Assembly: GCA_014799395.1 (NCBI GenBank)
Contig: JAAVID010000079.1
Coordinates: 1 to 33,390 of the forward strand
DNA from: Oscillospiraceae bacterium
Lineage (GTDB): Bacteria > Bacillota > Clostridia > Oscillospirales > Ruminococcaceae
Length of the DNA: 33,390 nt
Direction of reading: 5' to 3'
Positions 1 through 7,507 of the stretch are shown here, one piece after another. Numbering within the stretch: position 1 is the stretch's first letter; every line of letters starts with the position of its first letter. The notes under the pieces are model-generated. The model made no database searches and was not told the origin of the DNA. It saw only the letters and a program-made list of their open reading frames with translations. The position numbers and the translations under genes are program-made.

Positions 1-1902
1 GCTCAGACCGATGTCCATGGGAGGAGTTGTCGCGGTCTCGTCAAGAACGCCGTTCACATAATACTTGAACCTGAACTCGCCCGTAGCGCCGTCCGGTATC
101 TTTATCTCGATAGGTCTGGTAAATTCGGGCGTCTTGCCGTTGCTTACCGTCAGCTTTATATCCTCGTTCTGATTGAGGTATGTGCCTACGTCCTTATCCT
201 GCGCGATGACCTCGCCCTCGGGCTTATCGCTGTTCTGCATCTCGATGATCGGGTTGATCCTCAGCTCCTCGCAGCGCTTGCGGGCTTCCTCGATAGGCAG
301 ACCGACAAACTTCTCGATATAAACGGGAGTATTTTTCGGACCGAGACTTACGATAACGATGACCGATGAATTTACCGGCGCGCGCTCGTGAGCCGCTGGG
401 CTCGTGCTGATAACATAGTCCTTCGCTATCTCCTCGCTTTCCGCGTAACGGATAACGGGATTGAAGCCGTCCTTGCGGAGCTGCTGCTCAACGGAGCTTA
501 TGGTCCTGTTAGTGAAGTCCTGTATCTCTTCCTGCTTGATACCCTTGCTGACCTTAAGCGTAATGGTGGTGCCCACCTTTACGCGTCTGCCCTCGGGAAT
601 AGACTGCTCGAATATCTGCCCCTCCTCGTATTCGCTGTACATCTGCACGGGTTCGAGGATAAAAAATTCGTTGTTGGCGTACTTCAAAGCGACCTCGTCC
701 CACTGATCCCCGAGGAAGTTCGGCATAGCGAACTCGTTGTTTACCGAAACGCTTATTCCGAGACTGTCGTCGCCCTCCGGCACCGAGCTGTCGGGAAGCA
801 GATTAAGACGGCTGGAAACAAGCGTCAGCACAAGGAACACGGTCGCGATAACAAACGCCGCGCCAACCGCGAACAATATCGGGATAAGCGGACTGCGGCG
901 CTCCTCGTACTCGTCGTCGTCATCGTCGTCATAATCGTCGTCATCGTCGTAGTAATCCTCGGTCTCGGCTATCTTCCTGCGGCGCATATTCTCCGTCTCA
1001 ACGGCGGGATTTGCGCGGTCGGCAAACTTCGCCGTGCCGTCGGTCGAGTTGTATTTGTAGTCGAACACGATACCCGGGTTCTTCTTGAAGTCCTCAAGGT
1101 CGGAGATCATCTCTCCCGCCGTCTGATAACGCGCCGCGGGCTCTTTCTGCATAGCCCTCAGCACTATCTGCTCCAGACCCTCGGGAATAGTCTCGTTTAC
1201 CTCGGTAGGTCTCTTGGGCATGCTCTGCATATGCTTTAACGCTATCGCTACGGGCGTGTCTCCGTCAAACGGCTTCTTGCCCGTAAGCATTTCGTAAAGC
1301 GCAACGCCCACCGAATAAATATCGCTTCTCTCGTCGGTAATATCGCCGCGAGCCTGCTCGGGGCTGATATAGTGTACCGAACCGATAGTCTTTTCGGACA
1401 TCGTCTTGTTGTTTTCACGGTTAAAGCGCGCGATACCGAAATCCATCACCTTTATAGTTCCGTCGCGCAGAAGCATTACGTTGGAGCTCTTCACGTCGCG
1501 GTGAACTATGCCCCTGTCGTGAGCGTGCTGGAGAGCTCTCAGCACCTGCACGGTAAAATGCACCGCGTCGCGCCATTTCAGCACTCCCTGCTGCTCGATA
1601 TAATCCGTCAGCGTAATTCCGTCGACGTATTCCATAACGATAAACTGAACCTTATCGGTAAAGCCCACGTCATAGATCTTCACGATATTCGGGTGGCTCA
1701 GCAGAGCGATAGCCTTGCTCTCGTTGCGGAAGCGGCGCAGAAACTCCTCGCTGCCCGCAAACTCGGTCTTGAGGATCTTCACCGCGACTATCCTATCCTC
1801 CTGAACGTCCCTGGCACGGTAAATATCCGCCATACCGCCGACGCCGATAAGCTCCAGCAGCTCATAGCGCCCGTCCAGCTTTTTTCCGATGTTGTTATCC
1901 AT
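1..1902 (-). CDS. prkC: PASTA-domain Ser/Thr protein kinase PrkC/PknB (C-terminus cut by window edge)
   Basis: Transmembrane Hanks-type kinase that senses cell-wall muropeptides/lipid II through extracellular PASTA repeats and phosphorylates cytoplasmic division, wall and translation proteins. 634 codons are visible and no stop is reached. The kinase domain spans about residues 13-275, with glycine loop GVGGMADIYRA, Lys42 in AVKIL, HRDVKSSN (Asp136), DFG (Asp155) and an SPEQ activation segment. A strongly acidic Asp-rich stretch (about 315-334) precedes one membrane helix (338-363). Three PASTA repeats follow (about 385-452, 453-520, 521-590), then an extra C-terminal segment. The start at 1902 (MDNNIGKKLDGRY) fits the family; an in-frame ATG at 1923 would add seven residues. 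It lies behind prpC, its cognate phosphatase, but has its own promoter at 2050-2078. Family assignment is certain. Confidence 0.95.
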   Translation of the reverse strand, partial: MDNNIGKKLDGRYELLELIGVGGMADIYRARDVQEDRIVAVKILKTEFAGSEEFLRRFRNESKAIALLSHPNIVKIYDVGFTDKVQFIVMEYVDGITLTDYIEQQGVLKWRDAVHFTVQVLRALQHAHDRGIVHRDVKSSNVMLLRDGTIKVMDFGIARFNRENNKTMSEKTIGSVHYISPEQARGDITDERSDIYSVGVALYEMLTGKKPFDGDTPVAIALKHMQSMPKRPTEVNETIPEGLEQIVLRAMQKEPAARYQTAGEMISDLEDFKKNPGIVFDYKYNSTDGTAKFADRANPAVETENMRRRKIAETEDYYDDDDDYDDDDDDEYEERRSPLIPILFAVGAAFVIATVFLVLTLVSSRLNLLPDSSVPEGDDSLGISVSVNNEFAMPNFLGDQWDEVALKYANNEFFILEPVQMYSEYEEGQIFEQSIPEGRRVKVGTTITLKVSKGIKQEEIQDFTNRTISSVEQQLRKDGFNPVIRYAESEEIAKDYVISTSPAAHERAPVNSSVIVIVSLGPKNTPVYIEKFVGLPIEEARKRCEELRINPIIEMQNSDKPEGEVIAQDKDVGTYLNQNEDIKLTVSNGKTPEFTRPIEIKIPDGATGEFRFKYYVNGVLDETATTPPMDIGLS

Positions 1903-2049
1903 ATCTATCCGCCATTTCTCCATACTTCTCTGTCGGGAAATATCCCGCTGCGCCCGCCGTATGGTACGGACGCCGTTGTCCCCTTGTTGATGTTGTTAAA
2001 ACTTAATACAGGAAATATAAAATAATATTCGGAGAAAACCCCACATTAA

Positions 2050-2078
2050 ATAATACCACTATTTCAACAAATTGTCAA
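2050..2078 (-). promoter_or_regulatory. sigma-A type promoter for prkC
   Basis: On the minus strand TTGACA (2073-2078) and TATTAT (2050-2055) are separated by exactly 17 bp. Predicted transcription starts near 2043, leaving a leader of about 140 nt before prkC. This would let the kinase be made independently of the long upstream operon. Confidence 0.75.
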
Positions 2079-2084
2079 TACGCG

Positions 2085-2103
2085 TAAAATCCCCCGTCGG
2101 GGC
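2085..2103 (-). terminator. weak hairpin between prpC and prkC, possible attenuator
   Basis: Minus-strand GCCCC-GAC-GGGG is followed by GATTTT. The stem is only about 4-5 bp and the U-run is short, so it may only partly stop operon transcription. It sits just upstream of the prkC promoter. The rest of the 309-bp gap (1924-2232) is AT-rich with nothing else recognisable. Confidence 0.3.
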
Positions 2104-2232
2104 AAAACCTCGCGAAAAACCACAAAATTTGTATAAAACGCGAATTATTTCAAGGAAATTTTAGCTGTTCTTCGCTTATTTTTCATAATATGAAAAGTAA
2201 TATACAAAGTAAATTTGTATAAACTAACGAAT

Positions 2233-2970
2233 TTAAGGTATCAGAAGCGCGACCGAAACATTGTCGTGACCGCCGTTTTCGTTGGCGTATCTCACCAGAT
2301 TATCGCAGCACTCCTCGGGCGCGGAGTCGAAGCAGATGTCGAGCAGATCCATATCGTCGCCGTAAGCGGAAAGCCCGTCGCTGCACAGCAGGACCATATC
2401 TTCTCTGCCGAGCGGAAGCTCGAAATAATCGGGAGTAACGTCGCTCTCCGCGCCGATAGCGCGGGTTATCTTGTTGCGCTTCGGGTGATTTCGCGCCTGC
2501 TCCTCGGTTATCTCGCCGCGGTCTACAAGCTCGCGGACGTGCGAGTGATCCTTGGTTATCTGCTGTATGCACTCGTTGTCGGCGTCCGCGTACAGATGAT
2601 ATCCCCTGCTGTCGCCGACGTTGACGATATAAGCCGTGCCGCCGAACACGATACACGCGACGCAGGTCGTTCCCATGACCTCGTGAGCGTGCATTTTCGC
2701 GGTATCCCAGACCACGCTGTTGGCGGCGACAACGCTCGTTATCAGCAGATTTCTCACGGAATTCCTGCTCATCTTCTCGGTGAAGTTCTGCTTTATGCGC
2801 TCCGAGATAAGGTCGACCGCGAGCTTGCTTGCGAGACCGCCCTCGCTCTCGCCGCCCATACCGTCGCAAAGCACCGCCGCGCAGGCGTTTTCGGTGAGCA
2901 TTTCCCCCCACACGTTGTCCTGATTTTCCGTGCGGACAAGTCCTATATCCGTCTTAGTAAAGATGTTCAT
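2233..2970 (-). CDS. prpC: PP2C-family Ser/Thr protein phosphatase (Stp/PrpC)
   Basis: Mn/Mg-dependent cytoplasmic phosphatase that reverses phosphorylation by the neighbouring PASTA kinase. The 245-residue length is typical. Visible family motifs in order are RTENQDN near the N-terminus, LCDGMGGESEG with the metal-binding Asp, VGDSRGY, CSDGLS, and GGHDNVSV near the C-terminus. I chose ATG at 2970 because GGGGTG lies six bases upstream; a GTG at 2979 would add three residues but has no ribosome site of its own. It lies 31 bp downstream of rlmN in the same direction. prkC follows after a 330-bp gap with its own promoter, which is wider than the usual overlap of this pair. Confidence 0.95.
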   Translation of the reverse strand: MNIFTKTDIGLVRTENQDNVWGEMLTENACAAVLCDGMGGESEGGLASKLAVDLISERIKQNFTEKMSRNSVRNLLITSVVAANSVVWDTAKMHAHEVMGTTCVACIVFGGTAYIVNVGDSRGYHLYADADNECIQQITKDHSHVRELVDRGEITEEQARNHPKRNKITRAIGAESDVTPDYFELPLGREDMVLLCSDGLSAYGDDMDLLDICFDSAPEECCDNLVRYANENGGHDNVSVALLIP

Positions 2971-3001
2971 AAAACACACCCCATTTTTGTGTAAAGTTGC
3001 C

Positions 3002-4030
3002 TTAATTCTCTGTTTTATCGTCGCGGCGGAGCTGACCGCACGCGGCGTTTATATCCGCGCCGAGCGTTCTGCGAACTGTCGCGTTTATGCCCGCGCCGAG
3101 GAGCTTTTTTTGAAAGCGCTCCACATAGCGGCTTTTTTTGAATTCCCGTTCCTTTATCTCATTTATCGGTATCAGATTTACATGGCAGTTTTTCCCGCCG
3201 AGCAGTCTTATCAGCTCGTCCGCGGACTCGTCCGTGTCGTTCACGCCCTCTATAAGCGAGTACTCAAAGCTGATACGCCGTCCCGTCGCCGCGAAATAGT
3301 CGTCGCAAGCCTTTATCAGCTCCGCGAGATTATAACGGTCGTTTATCGGCATTATCGCGCTGCGCTTTTCGTCGGTCGCCGCGTGAAGCGAGATAGACAG
3401 CGTGACCCCGAGCTTCAGCTCCGCGAGCTTGTATATTCCGTCCACCACGCCGCAGGTCGAAAGCGACAGATGCCGCAGGCTCATTCCCGAGCCCTCGGAG
3501 TTGAGTATCCGTAAAAACTTGACCACATTGTCAAAATTATCCAGCGGCTCTCCGATACCCATAAGCACGATACTGTTGACGGAGCGTCCGCTGTCGCGCT
3601 CGCTCTCGTATATCTGGAGGAGCATTTCGCTCGGCTCTAGGTCGCGCACCCAGCCAGCTATCGTCGAGGCGCAGAACCTGCACCCCATTTTGCACCCGAC
3701 CTGCGTTGAGATACACAGGCTGTTTCCGTGCTTGTACTCCATTAAAACCGACTCGACAGCCTCGCCGTCGGAAAGCCCATACAGATATTTTACCGTATTA
3801 TCTATCCGACTTACAAGTCTTTTTTTGATATTTAGTGATTTTAAACAAAATTTTCTTGATAGCTCCTCGCGAAATTGTGCAGAAATATTGCTCATTTGTG
3901 AAAACTCGGTCACTTTTTTCATATGGAGCCAGTCGTATATCTGTTTCGCGCGGAAGCTCTTCTCGCCCATCGCGCATATCTCGCTCGTGAGCTCGTCTCT
4001 GTCGAGGGAAAGTATATCAATTTTTTCCAT
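3002..4030 (-). CDS. rlmN: 23S rRNA A2503 / tRNA A37 C2-methyltransferase RlmN
   Basis: Radical-SAM enzyme that methylates C2 of A2503 in 23S rRNA and of A37 in some tRNAs, helping peptidyl-transferase fidelity. The 342 residues are full length. The cluster motif C-x3-C-x2-C is at Cys113, Cys117 and Cys120, and the GEP motif (GIGEPLDN) is present. The two catalytic cysteines fall at Cys106 (seven before the cluster, as in E. coli) and Cys331 in NAACGQL. The start MEKIDIL has AGGGAG five bases upstream, and that site sits across the rsmB stop, giving close translational coupling (9-bp gap). Confidence 0.97.
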   Translation of the reverse strand: MEKIDILSLDRDELTSEICAMGEKSFRAKQIYDWLHMKKVTEFSQMSNISAQFREELSRKFCLKSLNIKKRLVSRIDNTVKYLYGLSDGEAVESVLMEYKHGNSLCISTQVGCKMGCRFCASTIAGWVRDLEPSEMLLQIYESERDSGRSVNSIVLMGIGEPLDNFDNVVKFLRILNSEGSGMSLRHLSLSTCGVVDGIYKLAELKLGVTLSISLHAATDEKRSAIMPINDRYNLAELIKACDDYFAATGRRISFEYSLIEGVNDTDESADELIRLLGGKNCHVNLIPINEIKEREFKKSRYVERFQKKLLGAGINATVRRTLGADINAACGQLRRDDKTEN

Positions 4031-4039
4031 AAGGTCTCC

Positions 4040-5359
4040 CTATCTGATACGCCTGAACGAGGCTGTAAAGAACCCGTCGCCGCCGTCCTCCTCGGGGACG
4101 AACGTCCTCATCGGGCTGTTATCCGCGCCCGCGTACGGGATAGGCTGCACGATAGGAGAAAAGTCGGGGTGCGTGTTGGCGAACTCCTGCGCCACCTCGT
4201 CGTTCTCCGCGCGCGAGAGCGTACAGGTCGAATACACCAGCGTGCCGCCCTTTTTAACATACTGCGCCGAGACCTCCAGAATGGCTTTCTGAAGCCGCGG
4301 AAGCTCCTCGAATTCCTTTTCGTCCTTGTACTTTATCTCGGGCTTGCGGCGTATCACTCCGAGACCCGAGCACGGCACGTCGCACAGCACTTTGTCCGCG
4401 GGCGGAAGCTCCTCGTTGAACTTCACGGCGTTGTTCTCCCGCGGCTCGATAATGCGCAGTCCGAGACGTTCCGCGCCCTTTGCGATAAGCCCCGCCCTCG
4501 CCTCGTACAGATCCATTGAGATAATGCGCCCGTTGTTGCCCATAAGCTCCGCCATTGTAAACGATTTCCCGCCCGGAGCGGCGCAGATGTCCAGCACCGT
4601 CTCGTTGACTATCGGCTTGAGCGTCAGACAGCACAGCTGGCTCGACACGTCCTGAACGTGGAAAAGACCGTCCTTATACGCCGCCGACTGCTCTATATCA
4701 CCCGTTTTCTCCAGCCTTAAGCACCCCGAGAGCCTGGGATTTACGGCAGCCTTTATGCCCTCTTTTTTCAGCAATTTCACCAATTCATCGTCGGTAACTT
4801 TGGTATTATTTACCCTCGCGTAAACGGGAGGCTTTCCCAGCGAAGCCTTCAGCGCCCTGGCCGCGAACTCCTCGCCGTACTCGGTAGCCCACTTGCGCGT
4901 TATCCACTGCGGACAGGAATACTCGATAGACAGACGCTCGGCGGGCTCCAATCCGTCGTAAGTCACCTTTTTGCCGTTTCTGATAAAGGTCCGCATCATT
5001 CCGTTCACAAAGCCCTGAGCGCTGAATAAATGCAGCTTTTTGCACAGCTTGACGCTCTCGTTGACCGCGGCGCTCTCGGGCACGGACGGCATATACAGTA
5101 TCTGGTAAAAGCCCGTGCGGAGTATCATGACAGCCGTCGGTTCTATCTGCGAGAACGGCAGCCTGCTGTTCTGCGCGATAATGTAGTCCAGCGTCATCTT
5201 CCGCTCGGTCACGCCGTAGAACAGCGCCGCGGCGAAAGCCTTGTCGCGCTCCGACAAGCCCGATTCCGTCAGCGCGCTGTCCAGCAGGATATTTGAATAT
5301 GATTCGCTGCTCTCCATTCTCAGCAGCAGCTTTATGACCGTAAGCCGAGCGTCAGCCAT
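4040..5359 (-). CDS. rsmB: 16S rRNA m5C967 methyltransferase RsmB
   Basis: SAM-dependent enzyme that forms 5-methylcytosine in 16S rRNA (C967 in E. coli). At 439 residues it has the full two-part layout: an N-terminal NusB-like RNA-binding helical domain (about 1-130) and a C-terminal Rossmann methyltransferase. The SAM motif DICAAPGGKS is at about 257-266. The release and nucleophile cysteines are Cys330 (VPCSGLG) and Cys379 (YSTCTLS). ATG at 5359 has GGAGG shortly upstream. It follows fmt after a 240-bp A-tract-rich gap, the largest break inside this operon. Confidence 0.96.
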   Translation of the reverse strand: MADARLTVIKLLLRMESSESYSNILLDSALTESGLSERDKAFAAALFYGVTERKMTLDYIIAQNSRLPFSQIEPTAVMILRTGFYQILYMPSVPESAAVNESVKLCKKLHLFSAQGFVNGMMRTFIRNGKKVTYDGLEPAERLSIEYSCPQWITRKWATEYGEEFAARALKASLGKPPVYARVNNTKVTDDELVKLLKKEGIKAAVNPRLSGCLRLEKTGDIEQSAAYKDGLFHVQDVSSQLCCLTLKPIVNETVLDICAAPGGKSFTMAELMGNNGRIISMDLYEARAGLIAKGAERLGLRIIEPRENNAVKFNEELPPADKVLCDVPCSGLGVIRRKPEIKYKDEKEFEELPRLQKAILEVSAQYVKKGGTLVYSTCTLSRAENDEVAQEFANTHPDFSPIVQPIPYAGADNSPMRTFVPEEDGGDGFFTASFRRIR

Positions 5360-5518
5360 AGCATACCTCCGAAATCAATTTATACCCCGAAAAAACGTCC
5401 GGAAACGCGGCGTTTTTTGAACCGAAAACGGGGCTTTTTTTCAACCGCAAAAACGGCGTCGAAAAATTCATATACAAAATGCTTCAAAACCTCTGTACAA
5501 TAAGGAATATCGGCATTG

Positions 5519-5593
5519 AAAAAACATCAAAAATTCTTCAAAAAAGCGCTCAAAAACAGACGTTAAAAAAGCGTGAAAAAACCGGTTAAAAAA
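5519..5593. other. phased A-tracts, probable curved DNA
   Basis: Seven A-runs of five or six (5519-5524, 5529-5533, 5540-5545, 5552-5556, 5565-5570, 5576-5581, 5588-5593) recur about every 11.5 bp, close to the helical repeat. They lie in the 240-bp spacer between fmt and rsmB, where I find no gene and no convincing promoter. Confidence 0.4.
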
Positions 5594-5599
5594 CAACCG

Positions 5600-6553
5600 T
5601 TATTTTCCGCCCAAAACCGTGCCCTCGGAGAGCTTTTTTCCGCGCAGGAACGCGTCGGTCGGCATACGTTTTCCTCCCTCGGGCTGAACCTCCGTAAGCT
5701 CAACGCAGACGCCGTCTCCGCAGACCACCGAAAACGTTTTCACGTCGGCGACGGTTCCCGCGGGCAGCCCGCTCGTCAGCTCAGTCAGCCGCGAACGGTA
5801 AACCTTGAGCCGTTTCCCGTCGAGGAACGTATAGCAGCACGGCACGTCCGCCATCGCGCGGATGAGGTCGTAGACCCGTTTCGCGGGCTGCGTGAAGTCG
5901 ATGTTCAGCTCCTCCTTGGTTATCATCTGCGCGTAGCTCGGCTCGCGGCAATAGGTCTGCGCCGAGCGCACAGCCGTGCCGTTTCCGAGCCGCACGAGCG
6001 TCTCCGCGACAAGCTCCCCGCTTATCTTCGAGAGTATCCCGGCGAGCTCCGTGCCCGTCATTTCGGGCGTTATCACAACATCGCGCCGCATAATGATGTC
6101 GCCCGTGTCCAGACCCTCGTCCATCATCATCGTGCACAGGCTCGTCTCGGTCTCGCCGTCCTGTATGCAGCGCTGTATCGGCGCCGCGCCGCGGTATTTC
6201 GGCAATAACGAGGCATGAGCGTTGATACAGCCGTACCTCGGAAGCTCAAGTATCTCCTTTGGAAGTATCTGTCCGTAAGCCACGACGATTATAGCGTCGG
6301 GGTTTATTTCGCGAAGCACTCTCAGCGACTCCTCCGCGTCCTCGCCCTTTCGCAGCGAGCGCGGCTGATAAACGGGAATGTCATTCGCAACGGCGAAATC
6401 CTTGACGGGCGAGGTCATTATCTGCTTGCCGCGGTTTTTCGGCTTGTCGGGCTGCGTAAAGACCGCGCATATCTCGTTGCCGACCTCTTTCAGCACCTCG
6501 AGAGTGTTCACCGAAAACTCGGGAGTGCCCATAAAAACCAGCCTCATATTCAT
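5600..6553 (-). CDS. fmt: methionyl-tRNA formyltransferase
   Basis: Transfers a formyl group from 10-formyl-THF to initiator Met-tRNA, providing the substrate that the adjacent deformylases later undo. The 317 residues are normal for the family. N-terminal FMGTPEFSV opens the hydrolase fold. HASLLPKYRGAAPI carries Asn111 and His113 of the catalytic triad, and Asp149 follows in EGLDTGD. The C-terminal OB-like domain covers about the last 110 residues. I place the start at the ATG at 6553, which overlaps the upstream def stop (TAATG). The GAG/GAC codons of the acidic def tail double as its ribosome-binding site. MRLVFMG at 6547 is an alternative. Confidence 0.97.
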   Translation of the reverse strand: MNMRLVFMGTPEFSVNTLEVLKEVGNEICAVFTQPDKPKNRGKQIMTSPVKDFAVANDIPVYQPRSLRKGEDAEESLRVLREINPDAIIVVAYGQILPKEILELPRYGCINAHASLLPKYRGAAPIQRCIQDGETETSLCTMMMDEGLDTGDIIMRRDVVITPEMTGTELAGILSKISGELVAETLVRLGNGTAVRSAQTYCREPSYAQMITKEELNIDFTQPAKRVYDLIRAMADVPCCYTFLDGKRLKVYRSRLTELTSGLPAGTVADVKTFSVVCGDGVCVELTEVQPEGGKRMPTDAFLRGKKLSEGTVLGGK

Positions 6554-7014
6554 TACTCGTCCTCCTCTTCTTCGACCCACTCGATGACCTTATCCTCGTA
6601 CAAAATGCCGTTCAAGTGGTCGATCTCGTGACAGAACGCTCTCGCGAGCAATTCCCTGCCGCGGTACTTCACGGGTCTTCCGAAGCGGTCGACCGCCTTG
6701 ACGCGGACGTGCGAGGGGCGCTTTACGATACCGCGTTTTCCCTCGCACGAGAGACAGCCCTCGGGCTCGTACTGCCTGCCCCACATCGCGGTGATAACGG
6801 GGTTCACAAGCTCGATCTTTCCGTTTCCCGTATCAATGACGACTGCGCGTTTCAGCACCCCTATCTGTGGCGCGGCAAGCCCTATGCCCTCCGCTTCGCA
6901 CATAGTCTCGTACATATCGTCAAGCAGTTCGCAGAGCTCCTTGTCGAACCTCGTTACCTCCTCGCAGCGCTCGCGCAGAACGGGGTCGCCGAATTGCAGT
7001 ATCTCGCGTATCAT
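6553..7014 (-). CDS. def: peptide deformylase, copy 1 (downstream)
   Basis: Fe/Zn hydrolase that removes N-formyl from nascent chains. The 153 residues carry all three family motifs: GIGLAAPQIG (43-52), EGCLS with metal ligand Cys87, and HEIDH with ligands His129 and His133 and catalytic Glu130. It ends in a short acidic tail (EEEEDE) that the second copy lacks; those codons form the ribosome site for fmt. Its ATG overlaps the stop of the upstream paralog by 4 bp (ATGA). Clearly a functional-looking enzyme. Confidence 0.96.
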   Translation of the reverse strand: MIREILQFGDPVLRERCEEVTRFDKELCELLDDMYETMCEAEGIGLAAPQIGVLKRAVVIDTGNGKIELVNPVITAMWGRQYEPEGCLSCEGKRGIVKRPSHVRVKAVDRFGRPVKYRGRELLARAFCHEIDHLNGILYEDKVIEWVEEEEDE

Positions 7015-7487
7015 TTCCTGCCCTCCGCGCGTTCGGGAATGTCCTGCTTTACTCTGTCGATAAACAATATGCCCTCCAGGTGGTCGAGCTCGTGGCAGAT
7101 CGCGCGCGCCAGCAGACCGTCTCCCGTCACAGTGAACTCCTTGCCGTGGCGGTCAAACGCCTTTACCTTGACCCTCATCGGGCGCTCCACCTCGCACCAT
7201 TCGCCGGGCGCGGACAGACAGCCCTCGTTTCCGACCTGGTTGCCGTACTGCTCGACCAGCACCGGGTTCACAAGCTCGATAGCGCCCTTTCCGTCGCGTA
7301 TGTCGATAACTACCGCCCTGCGGAGCATACCCACCTGCGGCGCGGCGAGACCGACCCCGTCCGCGCTCTGCAAGGTCTCTTTCATATCGTCGAGCAGTAT
7401 GGCGAGCTTTTCGTCAAAGCTCGTTACCTCTCTGCACTTTTTTCGGAGAATATCCTCTCCGAACTTCACTATCTCTCTTAAAGCCAT
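7011..7487 (-). CDS. def: peptide deformylase, copy 2 (upstream)
   Basis: Second deformylase of 158 residues directly upstream of and translationally coupled to the first. Motifs are complete: GVGLAAPQVG, EGCLS with Cys90, and HELDH with His132, Glu133 and His136. The sequences are recognisably paralogous along their length but clearly diverged (for example SAPGEWCEVERP here against SCEGKRGIVKRP in copy 1), so this is not a recent duplication. It starts 20 bp after the priA stop, with an AGAGGAA ribosome site. Both copies belong to the short Gram-positive/type I-like class by length. Confidence 0.95.
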   Translation of the reverse strand: MALREIVKFGEDILRKKCREVTSFDEKLAILLDDMKETLQSADGVGLAAPQVGMLRRAVVIDIRDGKGAIELVNPVLVEQYGNQVGNEGCLSAPGEWCEVERPMRVKVKAFDRHGKEFTVTGDGLLARAICHELDHLEGILFIDRVKQDIPERAEGRK

Positions 7488-7507
7488 TTTCGCTGTTCCT
7501 CTCTGTT

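Noticed and set aside
388-1239. Plus-strand frame over prkC with a Val/Ile-rich hydrophobic run
   Set aside because: The hydrophobic run is the complement of the Asp-rich segment of PrkC; not a membrane protein.
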